Shown one piece after another: positions 25,319 to 34,157 of a DNA stretch of 64,000 bases (positions are counted from its first letter, which is position 1; each line of letters starts with the position of its first letter). Both the position numbers and the translations under genes were made by a program. This stretch comes from Streptomyces viridiviolaceus. Its GTDB lineage: Bacteria > Actinomycetota > Actinomycetes > Streptomycetales > Streptomycetaceae. The notes beneath the pieces are model-generated. The model saw only the letters and a program-made list of their open reading frames with translations, made no database searches and was not told the DNA's origin. The DNA lies in NCBI RefSeq assembly GCF_014650995.1, contig NZ_BMWA01000012.1, forward strand, positions 24,178-88,177, given 5' to 3'.

Positions 25319-26260
25319 ATGGCGACTGCGCAAGCTACGCACAAGGACCCCAGTGAGCTGAAAGACGTCCCGGGCTGGTTCTGGCCGCTCGACCAGGTGC
25401 TGTTCTCCTGGTTCCTGGAACGGCAGGAAGCCCGGGGGACCCGCGGCGACCTGCTCGAACTGGGCGCCTACATGGGCAAGAGCGCGATCCTGCTGGGTCA
25501 CCATCTGCAGGACGGTGAGAGCCTGACCGTCTGCGACCTGTTCGGGACCGAGCCGCCGGACGAGGCGAACCGGGCCGAGCTGGCGCGATCCTACTCCTCG
25601 CTCACCCGGCAGGCGTTCGAGCGGAACTACCTCGCCTTCCACGACACCCTGCCGACGATCGTCCAGGCCCCCAGCTCCGCGATCGTCGACGAGGTGGAAC
25701 CCGGCACCTGCCGGTTCGTCCACATCGACGCCTCGCACCTGTACGAGCACGTCCAGGGCGACATCGGCGCGGCCCGCGACCTGCTGCTGCCCGACGGCAT
25801 CGTGGTCCTCGACGACTTCCGCACCGAGCACACCCCGGGTGTCGCCGTCGCCGCCTGGGAGGCCGTCCTCAACCGGGGTCTGCGGCCCGTATGCCTGAGC
25901 AGCCAGAAGCTGTACGGCACGTGGGGCGACCCGGAGCCCGTCCAGGAGGAGCTGCTCGCCGCGCTGCGCGGGCGCGACGACTGCGGGGTGCACGTGGAGT
26001 GGGCCGCCGGGCACCGGCTGATCCGCGCCCGCGCCAAGGCGCAGGGCATGCGGCCGCCGTCGCTGCCCAGCGCTCGGCGCCCGGCGGCCACCGGCGCGGA
26101 CCGGGGCCCTGGTGCGGCACCGTCCGGCGCCCCGGCGGGCGCGGCGCGGCCGCTGACTCCGCGCGCCCGCGCCCGTCGCCTCGCCCTGGACCTGCTGCCG
26201 CCGGTCGTCACCCGGGCCGTACGCCGCTACCGGGCGGCGCAGCGGGCCGGCGTGCGCTGA
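25319..26260 (+). CDS. Class I SAM-dependent methyltransferase, second in the cluster
   Basis: This 313-residue protein has a methyltransferase core at its N-terminus: DLLELGAYMGKSAILLGHHL (SAM site), VHIDASHLYEHVQGDIGAAR, and IVVLDDFRTEHTPGVAVAAW. The same metal-binding-type acids occur in the gene at 23099, and both look Methyltransf_24-like. From about residue 240 the sequence becomes Ala/Pro/Arg-rich and low in complexity, probably a disordered basic tail. ATG 25319 is preceded by AGAGGAGG about 12 bp away. It ends only 13 bp from a convergent LysE gene. Confidence 0.82.
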   Translation: MATAQATHKDPSELKDVPGWFWPLDQVLFSWFLERQEARGTRGDLLELGAYMGKSAILLGHHLQDGESLTVCDLFGTEPPDEANRAELARSYSSLTRQAFERNYLAFHDTLPTIVQAPSSAIVDEVEPGTCRFVHIDASHLYEHVQGDIGAARDLLLPDGIVVLDDFRTEHTPGVAVAAWEAVLNRGLRPVCLSSQKLYGTWGDPEPVQEELLAALRGRDDCGVHVEWAAGHRLIRARAKAQGMRPPSLPSARRPAATGADRGPGAAPSGAPAGAARPLTPRARARRLALDLLPPVVTRAVRRYRAAQRAGVR

Positions 26261-26273
26261 CCGCCCCCGGCCG

Positions 26274-26924
26274 CTAACTCGCCAGCGACAGCTTCACGGC
26301 GAAGCCGAGGAACAGCGCGCCCGCCGCCGAGGTGGCCCCGGCCGCCAGCCGCCGCCTGCGGCGGAACGCCTCGGCCAGGCGGGTGCCGCCGAATATCAGC
26401 AGCGACAGGTACAGGAAGCTGGCCGTCTGCAGCATGGCGCCGAGGATGACGAACGAGAGCGCGGGGTAGGCGTAGCCGGGGTCGACGAACTGCACGAAGA
26501 AGGAGATCAGGAAGAGGATCGCCTTCGGGTTGAACAGCGACACCACCAGCGCGCGGCGGTAGGGGTGCTCGTCGGTGGACGGGACGGCGGCGGACCCCTC
26601 GGCCGCAGCGGAGGTGCCCCGTGCCTTCCACATGCTCCACGCCGAGCGCAGCATGCCGTACGCCATCCACGCCAGGTACGCGGCACCGGCGTACTTCACC
26701 ACCAGGAACAGCAGCGGGGTCGTGGTGAGCACGGAGGCCGCGCCCAGCGCCGCCAGCGTCATCAGAACGGTGTCTCCGGTGAAGACGCCGGCCGCCGCCG
26801 CGTAGCCGGTGCGGACGCCCTTGCGGGCGGCGACGGAGAGGACGTAGAGCGAGTTGGGACCGGGCAGCAGGACGATCAGGACGAGGCCTGCCAGATAGGT
26901 GGGAAGATCGATGACGCCGAACAT
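26274..26924 (-). CDS. LysE/RhtB-family amino-acid exporter (LeuE-like)
   Basis: This 216-residue membrane protein has about six hydrophobic segments and exports an amino acid by proton-coupled efflux. The family signature is at the start (LAGLVLIVLLPGPNSLYVLS, then AAAGVFTGDTVLM), and VVSLFNPKAILFLISFFVQF carries the conserved NPK motif. LeuE-like proteins move leucine and related residues; specificity here is not determinable. A basic, Ala-rich loop near residue 110 separates the halves. It is 24 bp downstream of the mutase gene on the same strand, so probably co-transcribed. Confidence 0.88.
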   Translation of the reverse strand: MFGVIDLPTYLAGLVLIVLLPGPNSLYVLSVAARKGVRTGYAAAAGVFTGDTVLMTLAALGAASVLTTTPLLFLVVKYAGAAYLAWMAYGMLRSAWSMWKARGTSAAAEGSAAVPSTDEHPYRRALVVSLFNPKAILFLISFFVQFVDPGYAYPALSFVILGAMLQTASFLYLSLLIFGGTRLAEAFRRRRRLAAGATSAAGALFLGFAVKLSLAS

Positions 26925-26948
26925 GGAGAGGAGTTTCGCACGCCGGGA

Positions 26949-28529
<1,581 letters not shown>

Positions 28530-28747
28530 GGTGTGATGCCTCCCCGCTGAGCGGTACTCGTTTGCTCGCCAGTCGCCCGCCGTACAGGCCGACCTTCGAC
28601 GGACTGTAGCGGCGCACGTGCACCCGGTGGAGGGGCACACGCTGGGACCTTGCTCACAGCAACACTGCGGCCCCGGTCACAACCTTGCCGCGCCGTTCGC
28701 GGCCCGTCATCCGCGGGGAACATCTCAGGTGACGTCCGTGCGGATCC

Positions 28748-29614
28748 ATGAGACGACGGGGGGCCGTGACGCGTATGACGGGCATGGGGAGTCTGGGGAG
28801 GACGGCCGCGGTGGCCGCCGTGGCGGCCGCGGTGGCGGTGAGCGGCTGCACGGTGCAGGGCGCGGAGGCCGACGGCAGGGGGCGCCCACCGGTGCGCGTC
28901 GACATCACCGGCGCACCACCGCCGCCCGCGCCGTCCACGCCGCCCGGGGACCGCACGAGCGCCCCGCCCGTCCGTACGGAGCCCCGGGTGCTGTGGGCGC
29001 GCGGCGACACGGGACGGGACGTGCGCGAACTCCAGGCCAGGCTGCGCCAGATCGCCTGGCTCTTCGAGGGGCCGACCGGGACGTACGACGACGTGACGGA
29101 GCGGGCGGTGAAGGGCTTCCAGGGCAAACGCGGGCTGCCCCGCACGGGACGGACCGACACCGTCACCTGGCAACGGCTGCTGCGGATGACGCGTGAGCCG
29201 GGCCGGTGGGACCTGTACCTCATGGGCGGGCAGCCGGCCGCCGCACCCGACCCGCGCTGCACCACCGGCCGGGTGCTGTGCGTCAGCAAGTCGAGCCGGA
29301 CGCTGCGCTGGATGGTCGACGGGAGGACGGTGTCCACGATGCCGGTCCGGTTCGGCTCGCAGTACACGCCGACCCGGGAGGGCGTGTTCCACGTCTACTG
29401 GAAGTCCCGCCACCACTGGTCGACGCTCTACGACTCCCCCATGCCGTACGCGATGTTCTTCAGCGGCGGCCAGGCCGTGCACTACTCGGAGGACTTCGCC
29501 GCGCGCGGCTACGCGGGTGCCTCGCACGGCTGCGTCAACGTACGGGACGAGGCGGCGATCGCGGACCTGTACGCGCAGGTGCGCAGCGGCGACAAGGTCG
29601 TCGTGTACCCGTGA
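28748..29614 (+). CDS. L,D-transpeptidase lipoprotein with peptidoglycan-binding domain
   Basis: This exported protein of about 288 residues makes or remodels 3-3 peptidoglycan cross-links. An N-terminal signal ends in a lipobox (AVSGC). A PG_binding_1 domain (about 85-140: ARGDTGRDVRELQARLRQIA, then GKRGLPRTGRTDTVTWQRLL) precedes the YkuD catalytic domain. The active-site motif is HYSEDF...ASHGCVNVRDEAA, with the nucleophilic Cys in SHGCVN. ATG 28748 and GTG 28766 are both possible; the latter has a better G-rich ribosome site. It belongs with the nearby wall-hydrolase and sigma genes. Confidence 0.9.
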   Translation: MRRRGAVTRMTGMGSLGRTAAVAAVAAAVAVSGCTVQGAEADGRGRPPVRVDITGAPPPPAPSTPPGDRTSAPPVRTEPRVLWARGDTGRDVRELQARLRQIAWLFEGPTGTYDDVTERAVKGFQGKRGLPRTGRTDTVTWQRLLRMTREPGRWDLYLMGGQPAAAPDPRCTTGRVLCVSKSSRTLRWMVDGRTVSTMPVRFGSQYTPTREGVFHVYWKSRHHWSTLYDSPMPYAMFFSGGQAVHYSEDFAARGYAGASHGCVNVRDEAAIADLYAQVRSGDKVVVYP

Positions 29615-29639
29615 GACCGGGCGGGTGAGGGGGATGCGG

Positions 29640-29678
29640 GGCGCGGGCGGGACCGGGGGAACGTGTCCCGCCCGCGCC
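29640..29678. terminator. Bidirectional hairpin terminator
   Basis: GGCGCGGGCGGGAC (29640-29653) pairs perfectly with GTCCCGCCCGCGCC (29665-29678) around an 11-nt loop. It lies between the L,D-transpeptidase gene and the convergent anti-sigma gene. Confidence 0.85.
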
Positions 29679-29822
29679 GAGGTGCACGAGCCGTGGGTAC
29701 GGGGGGAACCCCGGCTCGGTGCGACAGCCGATGACCAGTCGGCTCACTTCTTACTGCGCCGCGGCGGGCGAAAGTGTCACACCTGCGGTGCGGGAAATCC
29801 GCTTCAGTCACGAAAGCGCAGG

Positions 29823-30956
29823 TCAGGGGGTTTTCTCGGTGGCGGAGGACGACTGCGGCGAGTGCGCCGGCCGCTCCTTCCTCAGGGGCTCGTGGGCGGC
29901 CGAGGAGCCCTCGGGTCCGGAGGGACCCTGGGCGTGCGGGGTCGGTAGGCGGCTGTCGTCGTCGCCACCCTTGCCGTTCTTGCCACCCTTGCCCTCCTTG
30001 TCCCCCTTGTTGCGACCGCCGCCCTTGTCGCCCTTGTCGCCCTTGTCGCTCTTGGTGTCTTCGTCGCCCGTGTCCTTGCGGGTCCCGTGGGCTCCGGCGG
30101 CGTCCCCGGTCTCGCCGGTCTCCCCGCCGTCCCCGCCGCTGTCGCCGTCGCCGTCCCGGCCGGTGGCGCCGGTCCCGGCGAGGACGCCCTTGCAGTACGT
30201 CCGCACCCGGGAGGAACCGCCGGCCGCCTCCTTCAGCGCCTGCCTGCGGGCGTCGTCGAGCCTCTCGCCGGCACGCAGGTCACGGCAGGACGCGGCGAGG
30301 CCGTGCCGCCGGTCGCCGGAGTCGCGCGCCCGGTCGTCGGAGCCCGGGTCGCGGTCGGCGTCCGTGCCGCCGCCCGTCCCGTCCCGCGTGGCGCCCGGGG
30401 CGGAGGGCCCGGTCGCGGCGCCGTCGGGTGGGGAGCCGCTCCGCTCGCCGTCCGGCGAGGGTGACGACAGGAGCGGCCGTTCGGGTGTCGCGGCGGCCGA
30501 GACGGTGGCGGCGGGAGCCGGTTCCGTACCGCCGAACGGCGTCGGCAGCACTCCGGTTCCGGCCGCGACCGCGACCCCGCCCACCATGCCGACGGTGAGC
30601 GCGGCGGCCAGCCCGAAGCGCACGGGGCGGCCCCAGCGGGAGCGCCGGGCGCCCTCGCCCCGACCGCAGATACGGACGAGCCCGGCGTCGGCGGGCCGCG
30701 CCTCGGTGTCCCGGCCGGGGCGGGCCGGCGCGACGTCCGGCCGCTCGGTGCGCGCCTTGCGGAAGGCGGCCAGAGCGGCGGCCTCGCCGGGGAGTTCCTG
30801 GCTGGTCGGCGGGGGTTGCGCGGAGAGCGCGTGCAGAGCTTCGGCGAGCCGTTCGGCCCGGTCCCGGACCGCGGGGTCGACAGCGTCCAGTGACTCTCCG
30901 CGCAGCAAGAGTTCCGCCGTTTCGCGGTCCAGCCACCTGTCCTGCTCGTCGGCCAT
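29823..30956 (-). CDS. Single-pass membrane anti-sigma-like protein with Lys/Gly-rich outer tail
   Basis: This 377-residue protein has a cytoplasmic acidic N-terminus (MADEQDRWLDRETAELLLRG), one membrane segment at about 114-133 (GLAAALTVGMVGGVAVAAG) and a long exported part. Outside lie two cysteines, Cys224 and Cys255, in CRDLRAGERL...VRTYCKGVL, then a repetitive tail rich in GDKGDKG and GGKNGKGG. The start overlaps the sigma stop by one base (TGATG), the usual sigma/anti-sigma arrangement, so it probably sequesters the ECF factor at the membrane. No zinc-binding anti-sigma motif is visible. Its paralog lies at 31982-32749. Confidence 0.75.
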   Translation of the reverse strand: MADEQDRWLDRETAELLLRGESLDAVDPAVRDRAERLAEALHALSAQPPPTSQELPGEAAALAAFRKARTERPDVAPARPGRDTEARPADAGLVRICGRGEGARRSRWGRPVRFGLAAALTVGMVGGVAVAAGTGVLPTPFGGTEPAPAATVSAAATPERPLLSSPSPDGERSGSPPDGAATGPSAPGATRDGTGGGTDADRDPGSDDRARDSGDRRHGLAASCRDLRAGERLDDARRQALKEAAGGSSRVRTYCKGVLAGTGATGRDGDGDSGGDGGETGETGDAAGAHGTRKDTGDEDTKSDKGDKGDKGGGRNKGDKEGKGGKNGKGGDDDSRLPTPHAQGPSGPEGSSAAHEPLRKERPAHSPQSSSATEKTP

Positions 30957-31618
30957 CACATGTCCTTCTGCGTCTGCGCACGCGTATGCGTCACAGTCGC
31001 GGACGTCACCGCACGGCGGCGCGGTTCTCGCTGGGGCGGCAGGGCGTCGAGTCCGCCGGCCGATTCCGGATCGGCACCGAGCAGCTCGGCCAGGCGCTTC
31101 AGGCCGCGGTGCGCCGCCGTGCGGACGGCGCCCGGGCGCTTGCCCAGCGTCTCGGCGGCGCTCTTGGCGTCGAGGCCGACCACCACACGCAGGACGACGG
31201 CCTCGGCCTGGTCCTGGGGGAGCCGGGAGATGAGGGAGAGGGTGCTGTCGGTGGCCAGGGCCTCGATGGCCTCACCCGCGGTGTCGGACTCGGCGGGCTT
31301 CCCGGTCAGCTCCGTCTCGTCGCCGCCGATCACCGGCCGGCGCCCGCGCATGCGGATGTGGTCCAGCGCGCGGTTGCGGGCGATGCGGGCGGCCCAGCCG
31401 CGGAACCGGTCCGCGTCGCCCTGGAAGCGTTCCAGGTCGCGGGCGATCTGCAGCCACGCCTCGGACGCCACGTCCTCGGCGTCGGGATCGCCGACCAGCG
31501 TCCGTACGTAGCCGAGCAACCGCGGGTGCACGGTGCGGTAGACGGTCCGGAACGCGGTCTCGTTCCCGTCCTGTGCCGCACGCACCGCGGCGGTCAGCTC
31601 CGCGTCGTCCCCCAGCAC
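30956..31618 (-). CDS. ECF sigma factor, tandem copy A
   Basis: This 220-residue protein has region 2 (FRTVYRTVHPRLLGYVRTLV, then DAEDVASEAWLQIARDLERF and GWAARIARNRALDHIRMRGR) and region 4 (ISRLPQDQAEAVVLRVVVGL, then KSAAETLGKRPGAVRTAAHR). The GTG at 31618 has AGAGGTGG upstream. It is followed by a one-base-overlapping membrane protein gene, its likely anti-sigma factor. It closely resembles the sigma at 32768-33451, showing that the whole pair was duplicated. Neighbouring wall enzymes suggest an envelope-linked regulon, which is inference. Confidence 0.92.
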   Translation of the reverse strand: MLGDDAELTAAVRAAQDGNETAFRTVYRTVHPRLLGYVRTLVGDPDAEDVASEAWLQIARDLERFQGDADRFRGWAARIARNRALDHIRMRGRRPVIGGDETELTGKPAESDTAGEAIEALATDSTLSLISRLPQDQAEAVVLRVVVGLDAKSAAETLGKRPGAVRTAAHRGLKRLAELLGADPESAGGLDALPPQREPRRRAVTSATVTHTRAQTQKDM

Positions 31619-31981
31619 CGAGCGCCACCTCTTTGCGCCTAGGCCGGCGCCGCTCTCGCGGACCGGGTTCTCGCCGTCGTGGTTCCTGGATCGATGGTTG
31701 CGGTGGTCCTCCGCGGATGTGATGCGGCAGGAGTCCCCCCGCTGATCGGCGCGAAAGGCACGTTACGTCTTGAAACCGCCGCTCGTCCATGTGCTCATCA
31801 CCTCGCCGTACAAGATGCAACTAACCCGTGATGCGGTGAGGTGTGACAGAAAACGCAGTCGTGGCGCTGTAGTGAGTACGGGCCGCCGCGCGGCCCGTAC
31901 CGCGCGACGGCCGGGGCCTCTCCTGTGGGGGGTGGCGGCCCCGGCCGTTGCCTCGGCCGCCGTCGTCCCTCCGGACGCGGA
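31619..31981. other. Intergenic region between the two sigma/anti-sigma pairs
   Basis: This 363-bp stretch has no convincing gene. Its left half must hold the promoter of sigma copy A. Its right end carries two hairpins (31876-31948). TGTGACA at 31842-31848 belongs to a heptamer seen several times in this neighbourhood. I could not assign a -35/-10 pair with confidence, and see no RNA gene. Confidence 0.6.
31876..31948 (-). terminator. Two consecutive hairpins after anti-sigma copy B
   Basis: GTACGGGCCGC (31876-31886) pairs with GCGGCCCGTAC (31890-31900) around a 3-nt loop. ACGGCCGGGGCC (31907-31918) pairs with GGCCCCGGCCGT (31937-31948). Both follow the stop at 31982 on the minus strand and should insulate pair B from pair A. 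Confidence 0.8.
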
Positions 31982-32749
31982 CTACTTGTCGCCGCCGCGG
32001 GGCGGACCGTCGCCCGCCTTCTTCCCGCCGTTGCCGTCGGCCTTGCCGCTGCCCTGTCCAGCCGTACCGCCCGGATTTCCGTTCGAGGCCGCCGGGCCCG
32101 GTCCGTCCGCCCTGCCCGGTTCCTTCCCCGTGGCGGGACCTGCCGTGCGCCCGGCGCAGTAGGCGGCGACGTTCTCCCCACCGCCCGCCTCCTCCACCAG
32201 CCGCCGCCAGGCCGTGGCGTCCAGCGCCTTGCCCCTGCCTTCGAGGCGCTCGTACGCCCGGCACTTGGCCGCGGTGTCCTGCGCGGCGGCCGGGCGGTCC
32301 GGCCGCGCGGAGGCGGCGGGGGGCGTGCCGGAGGGCCGCGTCGGGTCGGGACGGTCGGCGGAGGACGTGGCGGCGGGCGGGCGACCCCGGTCGCCGTCGG
32401 CGCCGTCCCCGGCCGACCCGGCGGCGCCGATCGCCGCGTAGGCGACACCGCCCAGGGTGAGGCTCGCCAGCAGCACGGAGAGGGTGGAGCGCAACGGACG
32501 CCACGCGTGCCGCCGGGCCCGGGGCCGCCAGTCGTCCCTGCGCCGGGTCCGTGCCGCCCGGTGCGCACCCGCGTCCCGAGCCGCCCGGAAGGCCGCCACG
32601 GCCCGACGCTCGCCCTCGCCGTCACCGCGATCCGCCCGCAGGGCGCCGGCGAGCAGGACGGCGGCATCGGGGCGTGCGGACCGGCGGTCGGTGGGGCCGC
32701 CGTCGCGCTGCCGTTCACCCATGTCCGCTTCCGTTCCCGCTCGGTTCAC
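31982..32749 (-). CDS. Single-pass membrane anti-sigma-like protein, tandem copy B
   Basis: This 255-residue protein parallels the one at 29823. It has a basic cytoplasmic region, one membrane segment at about 88-110 (STLSVLLASLTLGGVAYAAI), a Pro/Ala-rich linker and an exported module with Cys163 and Cys198 (CRAYERLEGRG...EEAGGGENVAAYCAGRT). The tail is Gly/Lys-rich (GKADGNGGKKAGDG). GTG 32749 is preferred because GGAGG precedes it by about eight bases; ATG 32722 is the alternative. It begins 18 bp after the sigma at 32768-33451 and probably restrains it. Confidence 0.72.
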   Translation of the reverse strand: MNRAGTEADMGERQRDGGPTDRRSARPDAAVLLAGALRADRGDGEGERRAVAAFRAARDAGAHRAARTRRRDDWRPRARRHAWRPLRSTLSVLLASLTLGGVAYAAIGAAGSAGDGADGDRGRPPAATSSADRPDPTRPSGTPPAASARPDRPAAAQDTAAKCRAYERLEGRGKALDATAWRRLVEEAGGGENVAAYCAGRTAGPATGKEPGRADGPGPAASNGNPGGTAGQGSGKADGNGGKKAGDGPPRGGDK

Positions 32750-32767
32750 CGGGCCGCCTCCGGCCCG

Positions 32768-33451
32768 TCATGTCGACTCCCCCAGCGTCCGGGGGGCCTC
32801 TTCCGTCACAGTGTCGACGCCCAGCTGCCGCGCCAGCCGCTTCAGCCCCCGGTACGCCGCCGTGCGCACCGCGCCCGGCCGCTTGCCGAGGACGCGCGCG
32901 GCGGCGGGGCCGTCGAGGCCGACGACGACGCGCAGCAGCACGGCCTCCGCCTGGTCGCGCGGCAGCCCCCGGACCAGTTCCAGGGCGGCCTGCGTGGACA
33001 GGGACTCCAGCGCCTGGTCGTGCGTGGAGTGCGGGCCGGGCAGGTCCAGCACGTCCTGTTCCAGCGCCGTCGCGCGGGGCCGCACCTTCTGCCGGCGCAG
33101 GTGGTCCAGTGCCCGGTGCCGGGCTATGGTCGCCGTCCAGCCCCGGAACCCCGCCCCGTCGCCCTTGAACCGTCCCAGGTCGCGGGCTATCTCCAGCCAG
33201 GCGTCGGACGCCACGTCCTCGGCGTCGTCGCCGACGATTCCGCGCAGGTAGCCGAGCAGGCCGGGCTGCACGAGCCGGTAGGCGGCCGCGAAGGCGGCCT
33301 CGTCGCCCTCCTGGGCCCGCGCGACGGCCGCACCCAGTTCCCCGTCGTACGCCTGTCCGCGGCGGGCTTCCCCTCGCTGGCCCAAGAACCGTCCCTGTTC
33401 CGTACCGAGTTCTCGGCGCGCTCCGGTGAGCCCGCCCCGTGCGGCACGCAC
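32768..33451 (-). CDS. ECF sigma factor, tandem copy B
   Basis: This protein of about 227 residues is paralogous to copy A. Region 2 reads FAAAYRLVQPGLLGYLRGIV, then DAEDVASDAWLEIARDLGRF and GWTATIARHRALDHLRRQKV. Region 4 reads VRGLPRDQAEAVLLRVVVGL, then AAARVLGKRPGAVRTAAYRG. The GTG start at 33451 is uncertain: the first 35 residues or so (basic, Gly-rich) are not conserved with copy A and no good ribosome site is seen. The downstream membrane protein gene is its likely anti-sigma partner. Confidence 0.9.
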   Translation of the reverse strand: MRAARGGLTGARRELGTEQGRFLGQRGEARRGQAYDGELGAAVARAQEGDEAAFAAAYRLVQPGLLGYLRGIVGDDAEDVASDAWLEIARDLGRFKGDGAGFRGWTATIARHRALDHLRRQKVRPRATALEQDVLDLPGPHSTHDQALESLSTQAALELVRGLPRDQAEAVLLRVVVGLDGPAAARVLGKRPGAVRTAAYRGLKRLARQLGVDTVTEEAPRTLGEST

Positions 33452-33531
33452 GAACGGTCACGTCGCACGTCCCCCGTGGTCATCAGCGTCGGGCCGCACA
33501 GAAGTGTCACAGGCGGCGGCCCGGACGCGGT

Positions 33532-33972
33532 TCACGCCACGGCCGGCCGGCGGCGCCGGGCCCGCCCGTGCAGCGTCAGGTAGAAGAGCTGCAGCGACTC
33601 CTCGGGGCCGCCGGACACCAGGCGGTTGTGGACCTTGCCGAGCGGGTTCCACACCCGGCCGTCCGGCATCCGTACGCCGACCGGATGCCCGAAGTACGCC
33701 CGCTGGCCGGCGTCGAAGTCCACCCAGACCGCGCCCGCGCGGCGCACCAGCACCTCGCCGACGTAGGCGCCCAGGCCGAGCAGCGTGCCGCGGGCCCGTT
33801 CGTGGTCGGCGCCCCCCTTGCGCAGCCCGTCGATCAGGAAGTCGACGATCCGCAGGCTGGCCGGGGAGTAGTCCAGCGGCAGCCGGTTGCGGGCGGTGGC
33901 CCGGCCGACGAACGCCGTCGCGTACGCCCGCATCTGCCCTGCGCTCGGTATGCCGCCGTCCGCCTCGTCCAT
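33532..33972 (-). CDS. Conserved hypothetical protein, paralog of 36921-37325
   Basis: This soluble protein of about 146 residues has no function I recognise. Its core reads LPLDYSPASLRIVDFLIDGL, then TLLGLGAYVGEVLVRRAGAV, VRMPDGRVWNPLGKVHNRLV. The same pattern (LDYSxxSLxxVDxLIxG, LGAYxGEVxVRxAGA, PDGRxWxP) occurs in the gene at 36921, on the other side of the PGRP amidase. ATG 33972 is chosen with GGGGTGG upstream; GTG 33981 is possible. No signal peptide. Placement beside sigma and wall genes is the only functional clue. Confidence 0.75.
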   Translation of the reverse strand: MDEADGGIPSAGQMRAYATAFVGRATARNRLPLDYSPASLRIVDFLIDGLRKGGADHERARGTLLGLGAYVGEVLVRRAGAVWVDFDAGQRAYFGHPVGVRMPDGRVWNPLGKVHNRLVSGGPEESLQLFYLTLHGRARRRRPAVA

Positions 33973-34111
33973 CGGGACCACCCCACCCCTTCGCTCGGTG
34001 CCGGGAGACCGCGCCCCGGCTCCCCCGCTGACCCAGCGGACGGGACGCCTCAGGTGTCACTCCGGTGACGAGGGCGCCTGTGACGTTCCGTAGGCTCTGC
34101 ACGCTGAGTCA

Positions 34112-34139
34112 TTGACACCTGTGTGACAGGTGATTCGAT
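34112..34139 (+). promoter_or_regulatory. Candidate promoter with inverted repeat upstream of the PGRP amidase
   Basis: A perfect -35-like TTGACA (34112-34117) overlaps the inverted repeat CACCTGT-N3-ACAGGTG (34116-34132). The -10 region is unclear; TTCGAT at 34134-34139 is only a weak match. The repeat would sit in the promoter spacer, a typical repressor position. The amidase start is at 34158. Confidence 0.4.
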
Positions 34140-34157
34140 CGTGTTCTTTTTCTAGGG

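Noticed and set aside
29990..30090. Collagen-like protein or sequence artefact in the GDKGDKG stretch
   Set aside because: The frame stays open and in phase with a membrane protein. The Gly/Lys repeats are short and irregular, better read as a flexible basic tail.
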